This document shows, piece by piece, positions 10,953-21,900 of a DNA stretch of 64,000 bases. Source of the DNA: Chalara sp. BL73. Its lineage: Eukaryota > Ascomycota > Leotiomycetes > Helotiales. A program made the translations under genes and the position numbers. Location: assembly GCA_918026815.1 (NCBI GenBank), contig CAKJVC010000012.1, positions 1,054,001-1,118,000 of the forward strand, in the 5' to 3' direction. The notes under the pieces were generated by a model. The model did no database searches. It had not been told where the DNA came from and was given only the letters and a program-made list of their open reading frames with translations. Each line of letters begins with the position of its first letter. The stretch's first letter is position 1.

Positions 10953-13927
10953 TCATCCCTGAGAGCCAGGCGATACCTGGATGGAGGCTTTGCTTTCTTC
11001 GTCCATGCTCATTGCTGAGTTTGCTACTGCCGAAGGCGTTGGCATGTCCGAATTTGCTTCAAGCGTTGGCGGTACAGCTAGACCGCCGCTACCGCTGCTC
11101 AGCAGACTCCTTTCATCCTCCTCCTCGTCGTCATATTCATCATCCTCTACTTCTCCAGATTCCGGCTCTTGCTCTGCTTCCACGGAAGATTGTTCTACCG
11201 ATCGTTGCATTGCAGAACGATCCTGGCGAATGTAGATTCTCCCAATAAAACGACTCTTACTTTCAGAGTCCGAGCTGTCCGGGCTGTCCGAGCTGTCCGA
11301 ACCAGATATTATCCCATAGTAATTGGACGGAGCCGGCAGTGGTGAAGGCTCGAGCTGTTTAAATTCTGTACGAATGATCTCAGTTTTGACTGAGAATCCT
11401 TCGGCTGATGACTCCATTGACAATGACTGATGGAAATTAGGTGCAGCAAGCCGAACGTCCTTGGCCTGGGTATCGTCCTGAAGATTGTTCAGCCGAAAAG
11501 TATTTAGCAGACGCTGTGGAAATGTCCGATGGGACACTTTAGGTCTGAACTGTGCTGATGGGGACTCTAATAGCTTGATACGCATACATTCTGCCAAAAC
11601 CATGTGGCGCGTTCGAACTTTTACCAAAAAATGATCGGCAGGCTGCGTTGCGCCAATGCCACTCGCATCGAAAGATTGCGGTGATGTCTCTGGAATTGCT
11701 GCACTCAACGACCAATTTGGCGAAAAGCCGAATGGCGACGCCACGGTGGCCAATGGTTCCGGGCTCACCGAGTTTTCTTTCAGGTGGAGGAGATTACTCG
11801 TATGATATTTGAATGGTCTTGCAGGTAAAGATGAGTCTGATGAACTTCTTGAAATGACTATCCGTTTTCTTTTACAACCTAATATTTCTTGAGCCTCATT
11901 GGTTTCAAGCTTTCTCGTTGACAGAGATGCGCGACTGCGATGACCTCGATCTCCAGATAAATCTGTGAAAAACTGAGCTCCACTGTAAAACACGATCGCA
12001 CCACCATGAGGGTGATCCTGTGAGCCGGAAGTTTGCTGGCTCTGCATACTTGATGAATTCCCGATCTCTGCATTTCCCATGCTGTACTTCGAGGGATAGG
12101 AGTCGCTCTCAATGTTCATAGTATCGTCCTCCTCCGATGAAAGCTGGCGTCTTAAAAGAGGTTGGTAATGAAATCCACTTTGCCTGTGCTGATCCCTTGC
12201 AAAATCTGGCCGGAAGGATTTCGAAGCGTGTTCCGACAAGGTTCGTTTGTACGTTTTCTCTTTACACCATGTTTCCTCCACTTCCCCTTCGTCGTCACTG
12301 TCTGGGGGAGACTGGTACCATGTGCTACTGTGCTCACTTTCACTGCTCAGTCGGGTTCTTTCAGTACCCCCTCGCCACCGTACTTTCTTGCCATCTCGAG
12401 ATAATTGGAATTTCTCGCTGACTTCTGCAACAGCTGACCGCACGAAATCGACAGTAACATTTATAATGTGTAGTTGGGCCATATTCATCAGAAGATTTAG
12501 ATATATCCAGCCGTCTGCATCAGGTGGCGCATCTTTAGACTCTTGTCTTGCTAATTGCGGTGCGGACAAACCTAGGTGCCGTATATACTCAAAATTATCT
12601 GATGGTATTTGGGCACGATCGGGATCGAGATCTAGTGGTCTTGTGGGTCTCTGCTCAGAGGAGAAAGATCTCCTAGTGGGAGAACTCAGTCTAGTGCTAG
12701 GTTCTGGACTACAATTCAGTTCTTCGACTTGCTCATCTGCACTTGCCATATCCAGTTCCATGGGATATTTTAGCATATGAGCCTCACGGACACCTTCGTC
12801 AGGAACAGCAGCGCCGGAGTCTCGATCCGCTTTTGCAGCTGAGTTAGACACTTCTTGCTGCTGCATGGGCTGACTGAAGCAAGTCTTGCTTCCGTGTCTG
12901 CCAGCAAACAGTTCTTCAAGACGCTGCACAACAATTTCCTTTCTTTGTCGCTCAGTCAAAGTTGTATACTTGGCTTTCTTCGGCAGTAACCCTTCAGGAA
13001 TGTCATCAAGATAAGACTCGATTTTCTTCGTCTTCAAATCCTGAGTGTTAGAGTTTGGCTTGTGACCAGGGGCTTGCCGCGCTGAGATTAATGTATGCGC
13101 CGGACCAGAGTTTGCCATGGATGCATATCCAGAGTCAACAAGCCGCGAGGTCGAGGTCGAAGTAGTAAGAGAGGAGGGATTGTGTGAAGTATTATTTGAA
13201 ACGTTCTTTGACTTGATATGATGATCGTTCAAAGGAGCATCTTTCGCGTCAAGATTGTTTCCACCACTGCTAACAGATGTAGCAAAAGCGCTCAATGTAG
13301 CCTCCAACTCCCTTCGCCTGTCTGCCGGCAAACCATGAATTTTGATTTCAAAAAGCTTATCTTTCTCCAAATGAGGCCGCGGCCGGTATGACGACTTATA
13401 CCTCTTTAGCTTTTTCTTCAACTTCCGATTCTCAATTGTCAGGTCATCGATCACGCTCCTAAGATCGTCCGATCTACTGCCATTTGTGATCGAATATCCA
13501 ACTGTGGTTGTAATATCCGCTGGTAGGTGAGTTGATCGAGATCCTCCACGAACCACATGACTCGATTCTCCGGAGCTGCCATTATGAAGGAAGTGCGGCG
13601 GTGAATTACCTGCGGAGACGAAGTTTATTAGTGAATTATTAACAATATATCATATGCTAACTCACTTTCAACGAAAGCTGGCTCAGAGAGGACCGCATGG
13701 TGAGTGTTTGATGTATCAAACCAATGCTTCAACTGGTCTCTCTCCAGGATCTTCTTCCTGAGTGCCACATTGGATGTAGAGCGTCCACCCGAAGACTTCA
13801 ATGTGAGAGGAAGTTGTAAGTTATCAGGATTCGAAATGCCCATCGGGTTGTCATGGCGCAAGGAAATAGACAGGTGTGCAGGACGTCTCCGAGCATGGGG
13901 ACCAGTCAGCGTCGGGGTTTGCTCCAT
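10953..13927 (-). CDS. frq: Frequency clock protein (FRQ)
   Basis: FRQ is the negative element of the fungal circadian oscillator. It complexes with FRH and casein kinase 1 and inhibits the White Collar Complex. Two exons, 13927-13666 and 13609-10953 (972 aa), flank a 56-nt intron joined in phase 1. FRQ features in order: LKHWFDTSN N-terminal motif; coiled coil SVIDDLTIENRKLKKKLKRY (about aa 138-157) followed by KLFEIKIHGLPADRRRELEA; TERQRKEIVVQRLEELFAGR; PTRPLDLDPDRAQIPSDNF with YIRHLGLSAP (CK1-interaction region); DGWIYLNLLMNMAQLHIINV; GGAIVFYSGAQFFTDLSGD; a DHFLVKVRTRHMVL block in the FRH-interaction region; and a Glu/Asp/Ser-rich tail (about 915-950) likely to be phosphorylated. Many Ser/Pro sites fit progressive phosphorylation. 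The protein is close to the Neurospora length. The gene is followed upstream by a very long non-coding region. Confidence 0.95.
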
Positions 13928-14473
13928 GTTCGATGCTACTAAGAGACATCTTCTGGCGTATCTCGTGTGCTAATACGTCGATTAGAAAGAACCACCACGA
14001 ACCATATTTTTGTATCGCACACACACTTTGGGCGGTAATCGCTCGGCCAATTTGATTGAGCGTAGTTGTAGACGGACGTGGAATGATCTTAGTCGAAATG
14101 ATGTGCAATACGGTCGAGAGTATGACGCGAAATGAGGGCCGAACTTGAGCCCTGATTTATGTGGTTGAAGTCTTGACCGTATAATGCTGTAGCTTTCCAA
14201 GTAGTTCAATGACGCTGGAGATGCCGAATACTCATCATAAGAAAGGAAACGCACCAAATTCAGGAAAAGAAGAGATAAAATAGAAAAGCATTTGAGAAAA
14301 GGAGGAGGAAGAGAAACAGAGAGAGTAGGAGAGAATAGGAGAGGATACGGGTCAGGTCATTTGGGAAAACCTGGGGGAGGGGTCGACAGCAGCATCGAAC
14401 AGACAGCTGCAAATCGAGCGCGCAACCAGCAGATCTGGCATGACTGATAGGGATTAGGGTGTTAGGTAGGAAA

Positions 14474-14495
14474 GCAGACAGGCAGGCAGGCAGGT
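14474..14495. repeat. CAGG tetranucleotide microsatellite
   Basis: Short run of consecutive caggcaggcagg units in the distal frq leader/promoter region. Confidence 0.7.
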
Positions 14496-14683
14496 GTGGC
14501 CTAAGCAGCGTAAAGGAATAGCCCAGACCGACCCATTTCATCCTTCATCATCAGTCAGTGTAGCAGCAACGGCGGCGGTGGAAACTAAGTGAAAACACCA
14601 CATGTGTCTTGTTTCTTTTGGGCGTGTGGGCGACGGGAGACGAGACTAGACAGGATGAGACCTGTCGACCAAGCATCATTTCT

Positions 14684-14788
14684 CGATCGTGAGGACCCCT
14701 GAACACGCACCCGTTGGAATGACGATCGAGCCAATCGAGCCAATCGAGACCAATTGAAGCCCCAGCCCCCCGATCCATTTTTCGATCC
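14684..14788. promoter_or_regulatory. Candidate light-response/CCAAT cluster upstream of frq
   Basis: Within 105 bp there are palindromic CGATCG sites at 14684-14689 and 14723-14728. Three CCAAT boxes follow at 14731, 14740 and 14750, two of them in a perfect 9-bp direct repeat (CCAATCGAG). Then come two CGATCC elements at 14771-14776 and 14783-14788, spaced 12 bp start to start. Paired GATC/CGAT elements are the known binding pattern of the White Collar Complex in Neurospora frq (LRE, clock box). CCAAT boxes are bound by the heterotrimeric HAP/CBC factor. The cluster lies about 760-860 bp upstream of the frq start codon. Function is inferred from motif density only. Confidence 0.5.
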
Positions 14789-14934
14789 GACAAGCCAAGA
14801 ATGGTCCTTGTGGCTGGAGGGCTGATCTTATGTAATCAGATTGTGGCTTGAGCCAGGCCAGTCTTTTCTTCATATCAACCAGTCAAGACCTACATCTGGT
14901 GACTACTAATATTGTGTGAAAATAAAAATAGAAA

Positions 14935-14965
14935 TTAGATAATAGAAAATAGAAAATAGAAAACT
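14935..14965. repeat. AT-rich short tandem repeat (AATAGAA units)
   Basis: Three near-perfect tandem copies of a 7-bp AATAGAA-type unit with flanking A-rich sequence. Confidence 0.6.
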
Positions 14966-16686
14966 CCAGAGGCAAGAATATGACTAACCCATCATGCTCG
15001 TACCAGATTTAACCCCCCCCCTCTCCTCTGCACCCAACACTATCACGAACTGTCATCGTGCTGTTTTCCCTTGTAGTGGTGGTCTGGCACACGATTCAGA
15101 TGGGCATCGGCGATCTTTTGGACCCTGGATTTCTGCATTGTCATCTGTAGACAATGGAAAGCCGTTTTAACTGGCTGCATCAACCAGCAACCGGGTCTCG
15201 GCATCAGCACGATGGCATCACAATTTCACAAAAGGGCTAACTTGACAACAAACCACCCACCCCTCCCCTAAAGATGTGGCTTTAGAAATCCGCATATGAA
15301 GGAACTGGTGGGATCGACTGGCCAGATCTACTTTCCACGCTATTACGCCCCATGTTGTAGAATCAGATGGGAAATGCTGTTCTCTCTTACGCAGCTATTG
15401 CAATGTGCAAAACATATATCTTGAGACTCAGGAGCAAGCGCTGTCCTGGTGCTCACAAGTAGCCCAAGTTGAAACTCTGGCCACGGTTGGGTTCCTATCG
15501 GCTTTTATTTTACATTATGCGCCTTTATGAAATCCATGTCAGGAGCTGCTGTTGTCTGACTAAATATGTAATCACCCGTTCACCCAACTAGTCGCTCGTC
15601 TGATTCGCTGGTACAACAAAATTATTTGTATTGTGCTCAATAGGGCTTATTATGGACATTCTGGTGAACGTCAAGTGATCCTACCTAATTGGGGCCTTAC
15701 CTCAACGTCTCAAGTCACCTGAATCCAACGAGCTTCAACAGTCGAGCTAGCTTTGCAATATGACTTCACATGCCTCGTCGTCAATTTTTTGGTTGGAGCA
15801 GGGGAAATCTCAGTCCAATATAATTTTCTTTTCTTTCAGCGTTTGCACGACAAGCTCCATTAACATCATGATTTTATATTCCATACATCATGGAGAAGAG
15901 AAATAATAGCCCTCGGTTTTTGTAATGGCCTTACCAATTTTCGACGTCAAGACAGCTACTTCATTTTCGCAATATTTTTGCATGGGCTTCGAGGAGCGCC
16001 ATGCTGAAGGTATCATGCCCATTAGGGATAAGTCCATGGTCCAGGTTTGATATTTCATATAACTTAGGAATGCTTGCTCCTGTTTCCCGCACATTTTTCA
16101 GGCCATGAAGTTGGGCACCAAGGTGATGTGATTGCCGTGCCAGTATCTTGCAGATGCACGACTCCTACACAGCCTTGCTGGTGTTTTCAATCACTTCTGG
16201 TAAGTGAACGAAGTGTTCCCGTTTGGAAGAGCAGGCCGTGTGATGATAATGATGATCCCGGCAACTAACAAACATATATTCTAACCTGGTTGTTCTCACT
16301 AATCGGCTATTTGGGATATATGTGCTGTATGCGGCGTTAGGCATCGGACACCTTGCTCGCAGTATGGGAAGGCAGAATGCTCAATGTTTGGCATGCTGGG
16401 CACAAGATAAAATTGTAGTGTTCATACCTACCAAGCCTGGATACGGTAACACGACAACGCTTCAAGTGTTCCTTCCAGATGTTTGATATCAAGCTTCAAA
16501 GCCATATGTTTTACGACTTGAGTAGACGCCAGACCATACGGAATTTATGCATGCATGACCTCTTGACAGAGAATTCCCAGATGGCAACCGATTCTGAACA
16601 GCCCCCAGGTCACCAGCATACTCAGCAATAAGCTTCATTCTCCAACGGCTAGAGAATGCCTCAGCCAGTGATCCCGCATGTAGAGC

Positions 16687-17010
16687 CGGAACATCATCAA
16701 ATTTGTGCATGTCCGAAATACCTACGACCTGCAACACTAAGGCTCAAGAACGTTTGGTGGTCTATAGATTGGATGAATGAGAATGAAGAAGAGAACAACG
16801 TCGGGAACCTCTTCAAATTTGGTTCAGGTCCGAACCCCAGCGGTACGCAACAAAACGCTTCACCAACTCGCAAAAGTCATGGATTGGATGAATGAATATA
16901 ACCATGAAGGCACAGTCGGGCACATCTTCAAATGCGGTCCAGTCCCGAGCCTCAGCGATATGCAACAAGAATTTTATGAACTGATTGAACTCTATGGATT
17001 GGATGAGCAG
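16687..17010. repeat. Degenerate tandem repeat, ~115-bp period
   Basis: The block ggaacNtcNtcaaattt...ggtccgaaN...acgNNgcaac recurs starting near 16688, 16804 and 16919 (spacing 116 and 115 bp). A second landmark, gattggatgaNNga, recurs near 16769, 16881 and 16996. Copies are clearly related but diverged. Spacings are not multiples of three, so a single reading frame is not kept across copies; this argues against a repeat-protein gene. It sits in the gene-free region upstream of frq. Confidence 0.7.
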
Positions 17011-19291
17011 CGTTTTCAAAAGTACACGTTTCCTGCCACGAAATCCATTTATTAAGGCTTGTTCCGGTTGTTTTGGTACTAGACAACCTTTAGATGAGCA
17101 GAAAAACTTTATTTTAATTTTCGTCTCCGAATCTAGATATGTAGTGTAAACCGTGTGCACAAACCACATTGTGGGAGCATGATGGACTCGGACGACTTTC
17201 ATGTAAAGTCGGGGAACTGTTCTGAATAGACCTCCTCCGGGAAAACTGCGATGTGCGACAAAACAGTTATTCAAAGGCTGGCGCTGAATCTATTCGACGT
17301 TCGTGGTCCATGATTCCGCAGGCCGTTGGTGTACAGAGCCGCTCCGCTGAGCCGTCTCCGATGCAAAGTCGGCGGCATCTCCTTATCGATACAGCTCCGA
17401 CCAACTTAAGACGTGCAACAAAAAAACGGGTTAAAAAAAAAAGGCATATCAAACAAGCGACCACAACCCGGGGCTTCGTATGGATTTAGCAATTCGTTGC
17501 ATATTGCGTTTGATTCCTGCTCCGACTCGTTCGGAGAAGGGGTCCATTTTCTTGTGGGAGCGGTGGTCAGCCGTGTCCGGATCTAGTCATCCATGTGTGC
17601 GTCGGCCATAACCCATCTCAGCCCTGCCTCCGGCATGATCAACACACGGGAAGCCGTGAATCTTTCTCGTCTGGGATGTTCTGCGATGGGAATCCTGGGG
17701 TTCCCCAAAATTCCTGAATTTTCTGCTACCAGAAGGCTGGCTGCTCTTCCATTGGGGGGAGTCTATATGTCACGGCATATAAGGACCAGCCCCCTTGGTG
17801 GCTGCACGGTCTTTTTTTCCCTTTCAAATGTTCTTTTTTTATACAGTAAACCTTCTTGTGGAAAGGCAAACCAAATTTGGAGGGGGCGGGGGGCGGGGAG
17901 TGTTATTACAGTTCAGCGAAGGCCCCAGCGGTGATTTGCGCCAAACTTTGCAAAACACCTCCTGTAGAGGAAATGAAATGTTTTTCATGGCATCCGCAGT
18001 ATCCTGAGTGATATTTGTGGCAAATATTTTCCCCGTGAGCATAGCATGACTGTACCGGCTGTACCTCCCAAGTTACTGTCTTGACAGCACTGGACCCCTT
18101 TCTGTAAGTACATTACTGTAATCAGTCAAGCCAGCCGCCAAGATACAAGTTCACGGAGATCAGTGGGGTCGGTAACCAGGAAGAAAAGGCATTCCCACTG
18201 TGCCACAATTGCCCCGATTGGTTCCATCCCCAAACAGGTTACCATCCCGGGCGGCGGCTAGTGGCCGTGGTTGCGTGGCAGACACACGTAGTGCATGCTG
18301 TACCCTTTCGGAGCATACACGAAGGGCACATACGAGTCGGCTCCCTTCCACGAATATAAAATAGAGCACACGCCCCCGGAGCAACTGCCTCAGAAAGAGA
18401 GACGAGCGTGCTGTGTGTAGAAAAGCAAATGCCCTCCTCGTTTGAATATATGCGTCTTGGCGCGGATTCATGCTCTATGCAGAACATGCCCGAGGTCGAA
18501 ACAAATCTGGCTGACTCAAGAGCGAAATGGACGACAGCCTTGATACCATTACACACTCTCTACTTGTAGCACAGGATCTCAATGGGGATACCATAATCAT
18601 TTCAACTGCCTCCTCCCAGGCAGCAGCTTATCTCTATCATACGAGTCGTCTCCCAATCTCCAAGCAATGAGCTGAAAACCGACCAACCAACAGCGGGTCA
18701 TTCTTCGTTGTTGCGTTTGGTATAGAACCATGCATGTTGTAATACTTTGTCTCATCTTGTCAAGGACAGAAACAACAGTAGGAAATTTGAGGCCGCAATG
18801 ATAGAAGAATGCATTTATCCACAGTGCTGGGGAGACCACCGAGCGGTGGGACAACATGCTCAGGATCATATCTAGGAGCTAAAAATGCTGCTTTCGTGTG
18901 TCTGTTGTTGGTAGACGTCCTCCAATATGAGTGTTAGTATTGATGGGTGGCAAGTTCCAACTATGAACGTCAGGCACTGGAACCCGCGACGTAATAGATC
19001 AAGAAGTAGCCAGGACTAGCAAACTCGGAAAGAGGTGTGTCCGCTTTTTGGTATTGCGGTAGCATTTTCGCAACGAGGCTGTTCGAAGCTCGGGGTCTTC
19101 GAGGGCTCTTTGTTGCGCTTAAACCTTTCGTTGGTGGCTAGCACCTGCTCTGACCCATCCAACCTACTTTTTCGACTCCTCACCTCATCTAAACCCATGA
19201 CTAGACACAGCCTAATAGTATCATTACCCCAAACAAAGAGAGTTGCGCACAGGCAGGACGGATCTTGACAGACTTGAAACGTTCAACCACC

Positions 19292-21269
19292 CTACCTAGT
19301 CCAAATTCCCACGACATCCACAAACCCACCCTCCTCCCTACCCCCAACAACCACTCCTCTGCCCCCATCGTCATCCAACCACCTCCCCAACCTCCAAAAC
19401 GCCATCAACATCCCATCCACCACATCCCACTGCTCAAGTGCCACATACGAACTCGCCGTCTTAAACATACTCTTCAACAGTCTCCCCTGCGGCCTGTTCT
19501 GCCCCGCCTGTATCAAACTCAACACCGCAAACAAAAAGATCCCAGGGATCTGTTTCCATCTTGTCAAGCTAACCCGCCACATCGTCGCAAAGATAGCGTT
19601 GAGGTCGGAGACGGTGCAGGCGTGGGCGAGGGAGGTGTGAGTTAGGATGGCGCGGCAGTAGATTTGCGAGGCAGTGAGGATGCTGGCATGGATGAAGCCT
19701 TGTTCGGAGGTGATGGATGGTTCTGTGGGGTTTGTGAGGGAAGAAATACGGTTTTGGACCCAAAGTGCCGTTTTCTGGATTTTGGCTTCCTGATCCGCTG
19801 GTGCATGCTGGTTAATATGCGCTAAGAGCGCGCGGAAGAGAAAGTGCATGTCATCTAGGACCAGTGCTGTCTGGGGCGCGATGCGTAATTTTGTGGCGAG
19901 CTTGCTGAATTGCGTGAGTGAGGGTAGGAAGGGGGAAGTCATTCCGGGTAGCGATATTATTGTGTTACGGACCATATGAGGGAACGACAGCTCGGATCCC
20001 CTGGTACAGGAGATGTAGTAGTCACATCTACTCTTCTTCATCAGCAAAGTGTCCACGTTTCGCTTGCGCGTCGATGATGCAAACATACAAGATCACCATT
20101 TTCCTCACGAAGCCATTAGCTCCTAGATCGTCAAGGCCGCCTCTCAGCCTGACCATCTGTACCAGGCCACTCATATGCGCCTGCACATTCTCATAGCAAG
20201 ACCAATACCACTCGTTAACGATAAAATACATGACACCAGCCAACGCCTCATTGGTCATCGATTCCTGCTTGTTTTGCAGCATCTCGTTAAGTAGGGTCAA
20301 AGCCTTGACCTTATATCCCACCGCTTGAGAATAAGATCCAGGGTTGATGCGTTGGGCTTCGGCGCAATAGCATGCTGAAGTGAAGATGGCGAGGTGCACA
20401 AGCAGAGGCGATTTCATCGATCGCGGTACCCAGAAGTCGTTATAATAGTTCGGGGATACGACGCCATCGATGGAAAAAACGTATTTAGAGATAATTTTGA
20501 TGACTACAATCTGTAAGTTCAGAGTCTAGCGATCTCAGGGAAGTTAACGTACAGATCTGTAAGAGCTCATTACTGCGCGCTACAGGCTTTACGCCGAGGA
20601 AATGCAACGGGTCAACGGACGTGATGCTAAAGCTGCTCGGCCTGCCAACGAGATCAACCATCGTCAAACGTTGCCATCCGTCCGTTGGGGCATCAGCATC
20701 GCCAGCTCTCGCACATTCCTCAGCTTCCAACCCATCCACCCTCGGATCGCGAAACAAGAAAGCGTCGCCCACCGTACCAGCCACGGGCATGGAGGCAGCG
20801 ATCTGATCCGCCATACGGCTCAACAACTTCTGATAGCTCCCCGGGTCCCTCGCGAACGCATGCAACAACTGCACGGTAAGCCTCTCCTCGCCTTCTACCC
20901 CCGGCTCGTCCGGCGGGCACAACCCGAAGTCCGCCTCCAGTTCCTCCCGTTTGATGCCCCGATTGCTCTGATTCCCTACCGCTGGCACGGAACTCACCGT
21001 GTCCCCTGCGAGAGAGGCTTTAGGCGTATATCTGCATTCCGCGGGCGGGAACCGCCTCATGCATCGACGACATGGATGTCCTTGATCGCACTACCTACCC
21101 GTCAGTAACCAAGCTACCCTTCCGATAAGAGGTAATTTTAAATGGGGGGCTGAAGGGGGAAAAAAAGAGAGACCTTCTGCTTCCGTCTCTGACATTCAAG
21201 ACAAGAAGTCCTCGTTCTCGGCTTCCTAGCATGGCCGATCGCCTTTCCGCAACGCAGCGGATCCTCCAT
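19292..21269 (-). CDS. Zn(II)2Cys6 fungal transcription factor
   Basis: Model of four exons: 21269-21174, 21090-20553, 20503-20089, 20027-19292 (594 aa). An intron with a gtctct donor and a ttactgacg branch splits the binuclear zinc cluster. Joining exon 1 to exon 2 gives Cys23, Cys26, Cys33, Cys39, Cys42 and Cys51 in the spacing CX2CX6CX5CX2CX8C, preceded by a basic RKPRTRT stretch. The remainder resembles the helical middle-homology region of fungal regulators (for example SPLLVHLAIFTSACYCAEAQ and SGLVQMVRLRGGLDDLG). Exon joins at 20503 and 20027 were chosen by phase and consensus (gtacgt, gtatgt). Target genes are unknown; neither neighbour suggests a dedicated cluster. The final residues are GC-rich and of low conservation, so the 3' end is less sure. 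Confidence 0.82.
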
Positions 21270-21900
21270 CGCAGCCAGCTTAACCGTTCATGACATTCGA
21301 GCGTTAGCCCATCGTAAAAGAACCCATCTCCCTTTTTGCCATAGAGAAGACCGTTTTTTATATAAGATCTGATCCCACTGTTTCAGCGCTAAGGGGGGTC
21401 CGCTTGGATTTGGGATCTGCAGGGCATCGGGGTTAAGTCTGTCACATGCTTGTATAGGGCTGAGATAAGTCTATCTTCTTCAGCAAGGGGGATCCAATGG
21501 ACAGGACCCAACGGTTTTTCGCTTCCTTCGTGGCTCTCAGCCACGTCGCTTCCTTGACTTACCTACATTTTTGAATTGGATGCCGTTGCGTTGCCAAGGA
21601 TTGGATGGTTGGCACCATCATTAACCATTTGATTATGCTGCAAATCGTAGCTGGGTAGTCCTACAATTGCCTCTCAGCTCAGGCGCGAGTTCAGGGGCTC
21701 GCCAAGGTTTTGCGATACTAGTTCAAGATAGCTTTCTGAATTGCTCAGAGAGAATAAACATTAGAGATGAACCTATATGCCTGTGTTTCTTGAATGTTTA
21801 ATTACAATGCGTAATGTGATATCCGAGTATACATCCGTTCCCTCCCGCTTTCTGGTATTCGATATAACTCCTTACGCCGCGGGCCTTTTCCTTTCTTTGC
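21270..21900. other. Intergenic Zn2Cys6-SRO7
   Basis: 631 bp holding the promoter of the zinc-cluster gene and the 3' flank of the SRO7-like gene. No other feature was recognised. Confidence 0.5.

Larger units (their letters stand above)
13928..19291. other. 5.3-kb gene-free region upstream of frq
   Basis: I find no supportable coding gene between the frq start (13927) and the 3' end of the Zn2Cys6 gene (19292). Open frames here (for example 16813-17274 minus, 153 codons; 17593-17934 plus, 113 codons) lack family resemblance and lie in compositionally uneven sequence. The region does contain a purine-rich GA tract (about 14290-14345), a CAGG microsatellite, clustered CGATC/CCAAT motifs and a degenerate tandem repeat, listed separately. 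By analogy with Neurospora, a long frq leader with upstream ORFs and regulatory boxes is expected in its proximal part. Confidence 0.65.

Noticed and set aside
16813..17274. 153-codon minus-strand ORF upstream of frq
   Set aside because: It overlaps the degenerate tandem repeat, whose copies are in different frames, and shows no family features.
17593..17934. 113-codon plus-strand ORF
   Set aside because: No recognisable motif; G-rich low-complexity end; no supporting splice context.
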